Below, one piece after another: positions 44,630 through 53,898 of a DNA stretch of 53,916 bases. The notes below the pieces were generated by a model. The model was not told the DNA's origin. It made no database searches and was given only the letters and a program-made list of their open reading frames with translations. Position numbers and translations under genes: made by a program. Position 1 is the first letter of the stretch. Every line of letters begins with the position of its first letter. The DNA is from Acidisphaera sp. S103 (lineage in GTDB: Bacteria > Pseudomonadota > Alphaproteobacteria > Acetobacterales > Acetobacteraceae). The stretch covers positions 57,484 to 111,399 of the forward strand of contig NZ_LMUJ01000103.1 in the NCBI RefSeq assembly GCF_009765975.1, given 5' to 3'.

Positions 44630-44982
44630 CCATCATGTTCTGCGGGTTTGAGAACGTCCCGGTGATTTTGCGTGTATATGGCAAGGGGCGGTCCTTGCCG
44701 CGCGGCACGGCCGAATACGCTGCCCTGCTGGCAACCGGCTACGACAACCAGGAACCGCTAGGCGTCCGCCAGATCATCCGGCTGGATGTCGAACTGGTGC
44801 AGACAAGCTGCGGCTACGGCGTGCCGCTGTTCGACTACCGGGAAGAACGTCCCACGCTGCGGCGCTGGGCGGAGAACAAGGGTGAGGACGGCCTGGCGGC
44901 CTATCGCCGCGAAAAGAACGTCCGCAGCATCGACGGTTTCGACACCGGTGTCGCCGCCGGTCAACTCGCCCTTACGGATTAA
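44410..44982 (+). CDS. Pyridoxamine 5'-phosphate oxidase family protein (FMN-binding split barrel)
   Basis: 190 residues, ATG 44410 with GAGAGGAAG upstream. [20 protein letters not shown] and [13 protein letters not shown] [15 protein letters not shown], followed by [18 protein letters not shown] and [19 protein letters not shown], match the flavin-binding barrel family. Most such stand-alone members are not pyridoxine enzymes but F420/FMN/heme-type oxidoreductases of unknown substrate. Its start overlaps the end of the preceding frame; plsY starts 6 nt after it. Confidence 0.87.
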   Translation: MAKQFARIEPAHAAFIGQQHIFFTGSAAATGRVNISPREIGAFRVLDPTTVAYLDQTGSGNETAAHLRLPGRLTIMFCGFENVPVILRVYGKGRSLPRGTAEYAALLATGYDNQEPLGVRQIIRLDVELVQTSCGYGVPLFDYREERPTLRRWAENKGEDGLAAYRREKNVRSIDGFDTGVAAGQLALTD

Positions 44983-44987
44983 GCCGC

Positions 44988-45602
44988 GTGATCTTCGACA
45001 ACCTGCCACTGATTTTCGTCTGTGTCCTCGGCTACCTGCTGGGGTCCATTCCGTTTGGCCTGCTGCTGACCAAATCCGCCGGCCTGGGCGATATCCGCGG
45101 TATCGGATCGGGCAATATCGGCGCGACCAACGTGCTGCGGACCGGCAGCAAGGGCTTGGCCGCCGCGACCCTGGTGCTGGACGCGCTGAAGGGCGCCGCC
45201 GCCGTGCTGATCGCCCGGACACTGGTGTACGACCAGGATATCGTGCTGTTCGCCGGCTTGGCCGCTGTCCTGGGCCATTTGTTCCCGGTGTGGCTGGGGT
45301 TCAAGGGCGGCAAGGGCGTGGCCACCGGCCTGGGGGTCCTGCTCGCCGTCGCATGGCCTGCCGGGGTCGCCGCCTGCGCCATCTGGCTGCTGGTTTTCGC
45401 CGCCACAAGGCTATCGTCGCTGGCGGCGCTGGCGGCCTTCGCCTCCACCCCCTGCACCGCGCTGATCCTGGAAGATTTCAGCGTCGTTAAGCTTGCCTTT
45501 ACCATTGCCGTGCTTGTGTTCGTCCGCCACCAGGCCAACATCCGCCGCCTGCTCGACGGCACCGAACCACGCTTCGGCCGCGGCAAAACGGGACACGCCT
45601 GA
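44988..45602 (+). CDS. plsY: Glycerol-3-phosphate acyltransferase PlsY
   Basis: 204 residues from a GTG start. Transfers acyl from acyl-phosphate to glycerol-3-phosphate in the inner membrane, the first step of phospholipid synthesis. All three motifs are visible: [29 protein letters not shown] and [19 protein letters not shown]. Five hydrophobic helices. It is followed by dprA after 48 nt, an order frequent in alphaproteobacteria (plsY-dprA-topA). Confidence 0.96.
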   Translation: MIFDNLPLIFVCVLGYLLGSIPFGLLLTKSAGLGDIRGIGSGNIGATNVLRTGSKGLAAATLVLDALKGAAAVLIARTLVYDQDIVLFAGLAAVLGHLFPVWLGFKGGKGVATGLGVLLAVAWPAGVAACAIWLLVFAATRLSSLAALAAFASTPCTALILEDFSVVKLAFTIAVLVFVRHQANIRRLLDGTEPRFGRGKTGHA

Positions 45603-45650
45603 CCTGGCCCGCCCGTATTTCCGCCGGCGGCACACAAGGACGCCGCCAGC

Positions 45651-46775
45651 ATGTCAACTTGGACAAACCGGATCGATCACCTTCGCCTGATCCGCACCGA
45701 CAGTGTCGGCCCGATCACCTACCGCCGCCTGCTCGACCGCTACCACACGCCCGCCGCCGCGCTTGACGCACTACCCCGGCTGGTTCGGGCCGGGGGAAAG
45801 ACGACGACGCCGGCGATACCGCCGGCGCCGGAAGCGGAGCGCGAACTGGAACGCACCGACGCGGCCGGCGGCCGGATGATCTTCTTGGGCGACGACGATT
45901 ATCCCCCCCTGCTGGCCATGATGGACGATGCGCCACCCTGCCTGATCGTCGGTGGTGACGCCGGATTGGCCCAGCAGCGTTGCGTCGCGACGGTGGGCGG
46001 CCGCAACGCCTCCGCCAACGGCCAGCGTATGGCGGAGACCCTGGCCGCGGATCTGGCCGCGTCCGTTGTCGTCGTCTCCGGCCTCGCGCGCGGCATCGAC
46101 ACCGCTGCGCACCAGGGCGCGATGCGCGCCGGCCGGACAATCGCCGTGGTTGCCGGCGGGATCGACCAGCCCTACCCGCCTGAGAACGCCGACCTGCATC
46201 GCCGCATTGCCGCCACTCACCTGCTGGTCACCGAAGCCCCCGTCGGCACCGTCCCACAGGCGCGACATTTCCCCCGCCGCAACCGGATCATCGCCGGGCT
46301 GTCCCTGGGCGTGGTGGTGGTGGAGGCCGCGCTGCGTTCCGGCAGCCTGATCACGGCGAGGCTCGCACAGGAGGCGGGGCGGGAAGTCTTCGCCGTTCCC
46401 GGTTCGCCACTCGATCCACGTGCCCGCGGCGGCAACGACCTGATCCGGCAGGGGGCGATCATGGTGGAGACCGCCGCCGACGTGCTGGACAACCTGCCGC
46501 CGGAACCGAGCGCCCGGCGGCCGCGCAGATCCGGCTTAGAGGAGCCGGAGCAAGCGTCGCTGGAGGGCTTCCGGGGAGCGGAAGACGGGCCGGATGCGCG
46601 CGCTCAGGTCCTCGCGTTGTTATCGCCGGAACCGACAATGGTTGACGATCTGGTGCGGCACTGCCACTTGTCCCCGTCCGTCACAATGGCGGTTTTACTG
46701 GAACTGGAGTTGGCGGGGCGTGTAGAGACCCTTGCCGGCAGCCGGGTGGCACTCTTGCCGGACGCGATTGAGTAG
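45651..46775 (+). CDS. dprA: DNA-processing protein DprA
   Basis: 374 residues. Binds incoming single-stranded DNA and loads RecA in natural transformation. The Rossmann core has VVVVSGLARGIDTAAHQGAM, AVVAGGIDQPYPPENADLH and HFPRRNRIIAGLSLGVVVVE; a C-terminal winged helix (LLSPEPTMVDDLVRHCHLSP) is present. An N-terminal helix-hairpin segment, TDSVGPITYRRLLDRY, precedes it. Between plsY and topA, as in related genomes. Confidence 0.95.
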   Translation: MSTWTNRIDHLRLIRTDSVGPITYRRLLDRYHTPAAALDALPRLVRAGGKTTTPAIPPAPEAERELERTDAAGGRMIFLGDDDYPPLLAMMDDAPPCLIVGGDAGLAQQRCVATVGGRNASANGQRMAETLAADLAASVVVVSGLARGIDTAAHQGAMRAGRTIAVVAGGIDQPYPPENADLHRRIAATHLLVTEAPVGTVPQARHFPRRNRIIAGLSLGVVVVEAALRSGSLITARLAQEAGREVFAVPGSPLDPRARGGNDLIRQGAIMVETAADVLDNLPPEPSARRPRRSGLEEPEQASLEGFRGAEDGPDARAQVLALLSPEPTMVDDLVRHCHLSPSVTMAVLLELELAGRVETLAGSRVALLPDAIE

Positions 46776-46791
46776 GATACCGCACCCATCA

Positions 46792-49473
46792 ATGTCAGAT
46801 GTCGTCGTCGTTGAATCCCCCGCCAAGGCCAAGACCATCAACCGCTATCTGGGTGGCGGCTACACGGTTCTCGCCAGTTTTGGACACGTGCGAGACCTGC
46901 CGCCGAAGGATGGCAGCGTCCGGCCGGACCAGGATTTCGCGATGGACTGGGAGGCTGACTCACGGGGCGACAAGCAGGTCGGCGCCATCGCCAAGGCGCT
47001 GAAAGGTGCCAAGACCTTGTATCTCGCCACCGATCCGGATCGCGAAGGCGAGGCGATTTCGTGGCACGTGAAGGCGATGCTGGGGGAAAAGAACGCGCTG
47101 AAGGGCGTAACGGTCCACCGCATCACGTTCAACGAGATCACCCGCAACGCCATCCGGTACGCCGTGGCGCATCCGCGAGACCTGGATCAGCCGCTGATCG
47201 AGGCCTACTTGGCCAGACGCGCGCTGGACTATCTGGTGGGGTTCACGCTGTCGCCGGTGCTGTGGCGCAAACTGCCTGGCAGCCGCAGTGCCGGCCGCGT
47301 CCAATCCGTGGCGCTGCGGCTGATCTGCGACCGCGAGGCTGAGATCGAAGTCTTCAAGGCCCGCGAATACTGGACCATTGAGGCGCTGTTCCTGACCCCT
47401 GGCGGTGCGCCCTTCACCGCGCGCTTGACGCACCTGAACGGCAAGCGGCTCGATCAATTCGACCTGAACAACGAAGTGCTCGCCCTGGCGGCGAAGGCCG
47501 CCGTCGAGGCCGGCGTGTTCACCGTCGGTTCGGTGGAGCGCAAGCGGGTCAAGCGCAATCCGCCGCCGCCGTTCACCACGTCCACGTTGCAGCAGGAAGC
47601 GTCCCGGAAGCTGGGGTTCGGGGCGCAGCAGACGATGCGGCTGGCGCAGGGGCTGTACGAAGGTGTCGACATCGACGGCGAGACCACCGGCCTGATTACC
47701 TATATGCGGACCGACGGCGTGCAGATGGCGGGCGAGGCAATCGCCAGCATCCGCGACCACGTCAGCGGCAGTTTCGGTGCCAATTATTTGCCCGCGGCGC
47801 CGCGGGAATACACCAGCAAGGCCAAGAACGCGCAGGAAGCGCATGAGGCGATCCGTCCTACCGACGTGACCCGCACGCCCGACCAGATCGTCCACGGCTT
47901 GAACAGCGACCAGCGCCGGCTGTACGAACTGATCTGGAAGCGCGCCGTGGCCTCGCAGATGCAGTCGGCGGAGCTGGACCAGGTCAGCGTCGATGTCGTT
48001 GATGGCAAAGGTGTGAAATTACGGGCGAACGGGTCGATCGTCGCCTTCGACGGCTTCCTGAAGCTGTACCGCGAGGACACCGACGACGCGTCGGACGAAG
48101 ACGACAACCGGATGCTGCCGCCGATGAGCGAGCGCGATCCGCTGAAACGCCAGAAGGTGGATGCCAGCCAGCATTTCACTCAGCCGCCGCCGCGCTACTC
48201 GGAGGCCAGCCTGGTCAAGAAGATGGAGGAATTGGGCATCGGCCGCCCGTCTACCTACGCCTCCATTCTGTCGGTGCTGCAGGACCGGAACTATGTGAAG
48301 CTGGACAAGCGGCGCTTCGTGCCGGAGGACCGCGGCCGGCTGGTCACTGCATTCCTGGTCAGTTTCTTCGAACATTACGTCGATACCGGCTTCACCGCCG
48401 GGCTGGAGGAAAAGCTCGACGAGATTTCCGCCGGTCAGTTGGACTGGCGGACGGTGATGCACGCGTTCTGGGATGAATTTTCCAAGGCGGTCGAGCAGAC
48501 TCGCGACCTGAAGATCAGTGACGTCATCAACGCGCTGGACCAGGACCTGGGTCCGCATTTCTTTCCGGCGCGGGAGGACGGTTCGGACCCGCGAATTTGT
48601 GCCGCCTGCGGCAACGGCCGGCTGGGTTTGAAACTTGGTCGTTACGGCAGCTTCATTGGTTGTTCGAACTATCCGGCGTGCCAGTACACCCGCCGGCTGG
48701 CGATCGACGCCGGCGAAGAGGGCGGCGAGACGCTGAAAGAAGGGATGCGGTCGCTCGGCCACCACCCGGATACCGGCGAGGAGGTCACTGTCCGCCGCGG
48801 CCCGTATGGGCTGTATGTGCAGTTGGGCGAGAACGGCGAAGACAAGAAGGTCCGTCCCAAGCGCACGTCGCTGGCACGCGGCATGGACGGCGAAAGCCTG
48901 ACGCTGGACCAGGCGCTGGGCCTGCTGGCGCTGCCGCGCGAGATCGGGCTGCATCCGGAGACCAAGGAAAAGATCGAGGCTGGTATCGGGCGGTTCGGGC
49001 CGTACGTGAAGATGGGGGCGGTCTTCGGGTCGCTGGACAAAGACGACGACGTGCTGGCGCTGGGGTTGAACCGAGCGGTTGACCTGCTGGCGAAGAAGCT
49101 GGCGAGCGTGCGGACGATCGGGCCGCATCCGGGTGACAAGGAACTGGTCAGCGTGCGGAAAGGCCGGTTTGGCCCCTATGTCCAACACGCCAAGACGGTC
49201 GCCAACCTGCCGCGCGGCGTGTCGATGGACGATATCACGCTGGAGGAGGCGGTTGCGCTGTTGGCCGAAAAGGGCAAGGCGCTGAAGCCGCGTGGCGCGG
49301 CTGGCCGGAAGGGAAAGATGCCGGCGAAGGCCGCCGCGGCGGAGAAGGCGCCCCGCAAGGCGCCGGCCGTGAAGGCGGCGCCCGCGAAGAAGAAAGCCGC
49401 ACCGAAGAAGAAGGCCGCTGCGAAATCGGGAGCCAAAGCCGGCGCGAAGATGCCGCGCCGGGCGGCAGAGTAA
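46792..49473 (+). CDS. topA: DNA topoisomerase I
   Basis: 893 residues from ATG 46792. Type IA topoisomerase relaxing negative supercoils. The Toprim domain opens with VVVESPAKAKTINRYLGGGY, contains LATDPDREGEAISWH, and the active-site Tyr is in TTGLITYMRTDGV. One four-Cys zinc ribbon (CAACGNGRL ... CSNYPAC) is at about residues 600-625, followed by further degenerate repeats without Cys and a Lys/Ala-rich tail (AKKKAAPKKKAAAKSG) that binds DNA. It ends the plsY-dprA-topA group. Confidence 0.97.
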   Translation: MSDVVVVESPAKAKTINRYLGGGYTVLASFGHVRDLPPKDGSVRPDQDFAMDWEADSRGDKQVGAIAKALKGAKTLYLATDPDREGEAISWHVKAMLGEKNALKGVTVHRITFNEITRNAIRYAVAHPRDLDQPLIEAYLARRALDYLVGFTLSPVLWRKLPGSRSAGRVQSVALRLICDREAEIEVFKAREYWTIEALFLTPGGAPFTARLTHLNGKRLDQFDLNNEVLALAAKAAVEAGVFTVGSVERKRVKRNPPPPFTTSTLQQEASRKLGFGAQQTMRLAQGLYEGVDIDGETTGLITYMRTDGVQMAGEAIASIRDHVSGSFGANYLPAAPREYTSKAKNAQEAHEAIRPTDVTRTPDQIVHGLNSDQRRLYELIWKRAVASQMQSAELDQVSVDVVDGKGVKLRANGSIVAFDGFLKLYREDTDDASDEDDNRMLPPMSERDPLKRQKVDASQHFTQPPPRYSEASLVKKMEELGIGRPSTYASILSVLQDRNYVKLDKRRFVPEDRGRLVTAFLVSFFEHYVDTGFTAGLEEKLDEISAGQLDWRTVMHAFWDEFSKAVEQTRDLKISDVINALDQDLGPHFFPAREDGSDPRICAACGNGRLGLKLGRYGSFIGCSNYPACQYTRRLAIDAGEEGGETLKEGMRSLGHHPDTGEEVTVRRGPYGLYVQLGENGEDKKVRPKRTSLARGMDGESLTLDQALGLLALPREIGLHPETKEKIEAGIGRFGPYVKMGAVFGSLDKDDDVLALGLNRAVDLLAKKLASVRTIGPHPGDKELVSVRKGRFGPYVQHAKTVANLPRGVSMDDITLEEAVALLAEKGKALKPRGAAGRKGKMPAKAAAAEKAPRKAPAVKAAPAKKKAAPKKKAAAKSGAKAGAKMPRRAAE

Positions 49474-49499
49474 GTATTACCTCACGGAGGGCTCCGATA

Positions 49500-50405
49500 G
49501 AAAGTCGGTCTCCACGGCCGTTGATGTCATACCACGTGTGGACGGCCCGTGGGGTTCAAGGAGGGTTGGCAAGATTCTGACATTGGATCGAATGCGATCA
49601 TATGTCCGGCCTTTGACGCAGGGCCATGCCCGCTGGCCCAGATGGGTTCCGCGAACGACATCCAAACAACCACGCGGTTTGTCATAACCACAGGTATCAA
49701 CGGATTGTGCCGTTCGTCGGTTCGACCGATAGCCATCTCTTGTTTGCCCTCAAACCCCTGGCAGTCGCGCGCGGTTCAGGCGGCGACCGGCTGACGCCGG
49801 TATGCTTCCCCGCGCGACATCATCGCCCAGATAATCTGAGCGGTCTTGTTGGCCAGAGCGACCGCGGCCAGCTTGCGTGGCTTGCGCTCCAGCAGTTGCA
49901 GAAGCCACGCCGAGGCAGACGTGCTGCCTGGTTTGGCGAAGCGGACGACGGACGTGGCGCCAACAACCAGCAATTGCCGCAACCTTTCATTCCCGGCCTT
50001 GCTGATCTTGCCCATTCGTTGCTTGCCGCCGGTGGAATGTTCCTTCGGCGTCAGGCCCAACCACGCAGCGAAGTGTCGCCCGGATGCAAAGTTCCGTGGC
50101 TCCACCGTCAAGGCCATGGTGATCGCCCCGATCGGGCCAATCCCCGAGATCTCGGCGAGCAACTGGCTGACGGGGTTGGCCTTGTGTAGCGCGGCCAATT
50201 CGCCATCCAAAGCCCTCACGCGCTGATTCAGTGCGTCGATGTGCGCGCCCATCTGCTCGAACATCGCCTGGGCTGCGGCGGGGAGGGAGCTGTCCGCGGT
50301 CAGAACGCTCAGCAGCGCTATGACGTTGACTGTTCCTTTGGCAGCCACCACACTAACGCCGGGCCATAACGAAGCGAGAGTCGGCCTCAACCGCGGCTGA
50401 TGTCA
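49500..50405. mobile_element. IS110-family remnant with flanking imperfect direct repeats
   Basis: A C-terminal transposase fragment (49776-50390) is bracketed by two 30-bp direct repeats, 49500-49529 and 50376-50405, identical at 24 positions and both ending TGATGTCA. The 246 nt between the transposase stop and the left repeat have no gene and are presumably the element's downstream non-coding end. The N-terminal catalytic half of the transposase is gone, so the element is dead. Confidence 0.5.
49776..50390 (-). pseudogene. IS110/IS116/IS902 transposase, C-terminal half only
   Basis: 204 codons. ISGIGPIGAITMALTVEPRN, GRHFAAWLGLTPKEHSTGGK and ISKAGNERLRQLLVVGATSV are the C-terminal IS116/IS110/IS902 domain, which carries the serine used with the N-terminal DEDD half. 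That half, normally about 150 residues, is absent: text before SVVAAKGTVNV does not match the family. The apparent start at 50390 lies inside the flanking direct repeat and is not a native start. Confidence 0.8.
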
Positions 50406-51206
50406 GTTCAGTGCGTCCATGTGCTGCAGGGCGTCGCGCAGCGGTTGGCTGGGTAAAGCCAGCAGCCCGTGATAGGGCGTGTCGAAATCCAAGATGATGT
50501 AGAGCGAGGACGCAACGGACAGGCCGCAGCACAGGATGGTCGCATAGACCACCCGGTTGCGTGGCGCGCTGAGGCCGAACATCGCGAACACCAGCATCAG
50601 CCAGAACACCAGCAATCCCAGGAATGGCCAGGAGACGGTGCTGTGCGCGGTTTCTATCAGTGTCCACCGGGTTTCCAGCGTGTTCGTCATGCGGCTGCGC
50701 AGCGCCGCGCTCACGTGCTCGTGGAAAAGGTCGCCGGATGGCAACATGTCGATCATCCGAGCCAAATCACTCAGCATGTCGCCAAGCTGCCGGCATTCGG
50801 TTGGAATGGACCGATCGCACGCCAGGTTGGTGGGATATCGTCCGGGCGGCATGGGTTCGTCGGGCCAAGTGTCGACGATGGCAGCCGCGGTATAGGCGCG
50901 CAGCAATGTTCGGGCTGCGTCGGCGTCCGGGCCGAACTCCCGAAGTCGCTGGTTCAGTTCGATCAATTGCACCGCATAGCCGCGCATGACGTCGGATTGG
51001 TTGTCGAAGCGGGCCTTCACACCGGCGGTCAGCAGCCCCAGCACCAAGGCGGCGAAGGTGACCAGCATGGTGATGACAAGGCGCATCGAATCGAGGGTGT
51101 CTCGATTGAAATGCCGATCGGACAGGGCGCGCCGCAGCCAGAACCCCACGACGCTGCTGCCGCAGAGCAGTCCGAGACTCAGCAGTGACTCCACAAGGGG
51201 CTGCAT
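50403..51206 (-). CDS. DUF4239-type membrane protein
   Basis: 267 residues. N-terminal helices (SLLSLGLLCGSSVVGFWL and LVITMLVTFAALVLGLLTAG), a soluble middle of about 120 residues, and two more helices (FLGLLVFWLMLVFAMFGL, YATILCCGLSVASSLYIIL). The motif LVLGLLTAGVKARFDNQSD after helix 2 fits DUF4239 proteins, whose role is unknown. The gene ends in DTPYHGLLALPSQPLRDALQHMDAL, a common family ending. Its stop nearly touches the IS110 remnant, so the insertion did not disrupt it. Confidence 0.78.
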   Translation of the reverse strand: MQPLVESLLSLGLLCGSSVVGFWLRRALSDRHFNRDTLDSMRLVITMLVTFAALVLGLLTAGVKARFDNQSDVMRGYAVQLIELNQRLREFGPDADAARTLLRAYTAAAIVDTWPDEPMPPGRYPTNLACDRSIPTECRQLGDMLSDLARMIDMLPSGDLFHEHVSAALRSRMTNTLETRWTLIETAHSTVSWPFLGLLVFWLMLVFAMFGLSAPRNRVVYATILCCGLSVASSLYIILDFDTPYHGLLALPSQPLRDALQHMDALN

Positions 51207-51322
51207 GGCCAGGCGAGATTATCCACACTGGACGATTTGCGCGACATTGGTACGCTCGATCTGGTTGAGTGCTGCCGCAGGCGTGACTGGCGTCTCACCC
51301 AGGCCCGCCTCATCTGAGTCTC

Positions 51323-51583
51323 ATGACCAAACGCCGCAGCAGCACCCTGCCCGCCATGATGACCCAACTGACCCTGGCATCGTGGGAAACCATCTACCGT
51401 CGTTCACTGATGATGGCGCAGGGCACCTGCTCCGCCGCGGAATATCAGCGCATGGTCGTGGAAAAAGTCGCCGCCATGCAGGCATCGGCGCTCGCGCTGC
51501 TGACCGGCCGAGGCAATGCCGCCGTTCTTGCCCCGTATCTGGTCCGCTCCCGCGCCAATGCCCGGCGCTTGCGCCGGAAGTAA
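51323..51583 (+). CDS. Small hypothetical protein, 86 residues
   Basis: Cytoplasmic, helical, with a basic C-terminus (SRANARRLRRK). The core QLTLASWETIYRRSLMMAQG and EYQRMVVEKVAAMQASALA resembles short phasin-like helical proteins, but I cannot assign a family. No ribosome site is evident before the ATG. It ends 8 nt before the ISKra4-like element, so its 3' flank may have been altered by the insertion. Confidence 0.5.
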   Translation: MTKRRSSTLPAMMTQLTLASWETIYRRSLMMAQGTCSAAEYQRMVVEKVAAMQASALALLTGRGNAAVLAPYLVRSRANARRLRRK

Positions 51584-51591
51584 TTCCAACC

Positions 51592-52695
51592 GGGGGACTG
51601 TCCAACCGTTGGGGGATCATGGTGCTTCGGCAAAGATCGGGTCTGTATTGGCGATCCGGTCAAACCGATGCCCAAACCCGGGACCGGGCGTGCCATTGTA
51701 GACCGCGCAACGAACTTGGAGCAGCAGATCGGCGCCATTTCGTGACCATCGCATCTGCTGGGATTTGTTCACGCGCCGATTGACCAGGAAGTTCGCTGTG
51801 CCCTCGGTGACCGAAGTTCCGACGCGCAGGCTGCACGGAAGCGTTTGGCATAGTCGACCAGCCACGCGGCTTGGCCTCTGAGATATTTATCGATTGCGTG
51901 CCACAGCTTGCGCGATGCCACGCCCTTCGCGCCCTGGCTGTGCCCCCCTTTGAAGACATGCATGACCTTGCGGATCCGGTTGATGCTGCGCTGGGCATTC
52001 TTCGCTTTGCCGTTCCAAATGCGCCAGTGCAGACATTCGCCTTCGCCGTCACCCGGTCAGGGCCGTCGGTCGACAAATTCCGAGCCGCCAGCTTCGTGTG
52101 TTGCAAACGCATCGCGATATGAAACCCGTCTGAAATCGGTGGTTGCGTGACTCCCGCGCTGGTCAGAGTCGTGCGCAGACCCGGACAACCACCGGGGAAA
52201 GCGGTCACCTTGGTGGCGTCGGTCCGGCCCGCGGTTTCAAGGGTTCGCTGGATCAGCGCGGTGATGTCGGTCTCGGATCTGGTGACGGCGCCAAAGACCT
52301 GACGGCCACCAGTCTCCGTTTCGATGTTGCCGACGCGGACCTCGCCGAACAGCGCCGCAACCCGGTGACGCCGCCAATCTTTCATGTGGCACCTTCCGCC
52401 GCATGACTGACAGTCCGGCCGAAAAATCGCATGGTGGCGGGCCTGCGCAGCGACGACCTCCTGTTGAACTTGCACCAGCAGCTGCTTCGCCTCGGCCAGC
52501 GTCAAACCTAAGTTCGGGATGTCACTGAGACCATCAGGTCGACTGGTCTCTATCACGTCGAACCTTCGAGACTGACCGTCCATCTCCGTCCCGACCAAAC
52601 GCAGCGTCCATTCCATCCGCGAACCTCCAGCCGGCAACATACCCGACCGGTCGCATCGCTCCGATCATGATCCCCCAATCACTGGACGGTCCCCC
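51592..52695. mobile_element. ISKra4-like insertion sequence, inactivated
   Basis: Ends are a 30-bp inverted repeat, GGGGGAC...TTGGGGGATCATG at 51592-51621 and its complement at 52666-52695, 25 of 30 matching. Length 1104 bp is short for the family. It carries one transposase frame with two frameshifts. No clear target duplication is visible. Confidence 0.75.
51617..52616 (-). pseudogene. ISKra4-family transposase, two frameshifts
   Basis: Starts near 52616 (MEWTLRLVGTEMDG). The first frame gives the Cys-rich CQSCGGRCHMKDWRRH and AFPGGCPGLRTTLTSAGV up to about 52040; the next frame gives HWRIWNGKAKNAQ and VFKGGHSQGAKGVASRKLWH to about 51840; the third gives RVGTSVTEGTANFLVNRR and KSQQMRWSRNGADLLLQVRC to 51617. 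Joined, these are the expected order of an ISKra4 transposase, so it is a multiply frameshifted pseudogene rather than several genes. The central catalytic domain also seems shortened. Confidence 0.8.
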
Positions 52696-52875
52696 ATCGA
52701 GGTAAGCCGATCTCGCCTCATGCCTTATCATAACGGCTCAGGCGCGCACGTACGAGTGGTTTGTCGCCTTAATTAAACGACTAGTGAGTAACTATGCATA
52801 CAAAGAACGGAGCGACGTCGTGCCGCCACCTTCGTCGTGAGGGTAATTTTCTGCGACTGCCGAATCTCAGTGTCT

Positions 52876-53826
52876 GTCCGGGATCAAAGCGAGTCATTGG
52901 AATCGGTTAAGGTGAGGGGTTGACCGGCTCGGATCGAATGTGAGTCCCTGCTAGGCCTCACTTGACGAGGTGCCTCATGTGGACCCCAGAGACCCGTCGC
53001 CTGCATGACCGCAAGGGCCTGCGCTACACCCATGACCTGAGGGATGAGGAGTGGGGCTTGATCGCGCCGCTGATACCCTCTGCCAAGCGAGGGGGCAACA
53101 AACGGACAGTGGATGTGCGGGAAATTGTCAATGGTATCATGTATATCCTTGGCACTGGGTGCCAATGGCGAGACATCCCGAAGGACCTTCCGCCGCGTAG
53201 CACGATCCATGGTTATCTTGATCGCTGGGACTACGATGGGACGCTGCAACGCATCCATCATGCGCTCTATGTGCAATGCCGGGAACTGGCTGAACGGGAA
53301 GCCAGCCCGACCGCCGCGGTGATCGACAGTCAAAGCGTGAAGAGCGCCGAAAAAGGGGGGCATGCATCGATCCGCATGGCTACGACGCAGGGAAGAAGAT
53401 CAAGGGGAAGAAGCGGCATATCGTCGTCGATACAACGGGCCTGCTGATGCAGGCCATCGTGCATGCCGCCGACATTCAGGACCGTGATGGCGGAGCCATG
53501 CTGATGGCCACATTGTTCGGGTTGTATCCGTTTCTTCTGAAGCTTTTCGCCGATGGCGGATATCAGGGGCCGCGCTTTCGTGACGCCATGCAAACCATCA
53601 TGGCTCAGGTCGATGTCGAGATCGTCAAGCGGTCGGACCCAATCAAAGCCTTCACCATTTTGCCCAAACGATGGGTCGTCGAACGGACCTTTGCCTGGCT
53701 CAATCGCTGTCGCCGCCTGGCCAAGGATTGGGAATGCCTAAACCGAAAGGCTCGCGCCTTCCTGCTGTTCGCATCGGTGCGCCTTATGCTGCGTAGACTT
53801 GCAAGATCAATGCGATGATCCCGGAC
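52876..53826. mobile_element. IS5-family (IS427-like) insertion sequence
   Basis: Inverted repeats GTCCGGGATCAAAGC at 52876-52890 and the complement GTCCGGGATCATCGC at 53812-53826 match at 13 of 15. The 951-bp length suits the IS427 group. It holds a two-frame transposase joined at an A5G6 run. The exact outer ends and any short target duplication are not clear. Confidence 0.7.
52977..53818 (+). CDS. IS5-family transposase in two overlapping frames
   Basis: Frame A starts MWTPETRRLHDRKGLRY at 52977 (an ATG at 52962 adds 5 residues) and has TGCQWRDIPKDLPPRSTIHG and AAVIDSQSVKSAEKGG, including the first catalytic Asp. Frame B, one base back, continues IDPHGYDAGKKIKGKKRH, has the second Asp in FADGGYQGPRF and the Glu in WVVERTFAWLNRCRRL. 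The switch lies at AAAAAGGGGGG, 53350-53360. A -1 shift there gives the full-length protein of about 280 residues. This can be programmed frameshifting/transcript slippage, known in IS families, or a one-base loss. Confidence 0.8.
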
Positions 53827-53837
53827 TGTTGGGGTGG

Positions 53838-53874
53838 ACGGCCCCACGGCATCAAGTGCCAGAATTGGGGCCGT
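53838..53874. repeat. Nested hairpin before the right-edge gene
   Basis: Outer stem ACGGCCCCA / TGGGGCCGT (9 bp, 53838-53846 and 53866-53874) encloses an inner GGCA/TGCC stem. It lies 12 nt past the IS5 end and 24 nt before the next ATG. It may be the subterminal structure of another mobile element or the terminator of the IS5 gene. Confidence 0.45.
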
Positions 53875-53898
53875 TAGCAACCAAGACCGGAGCCGACC

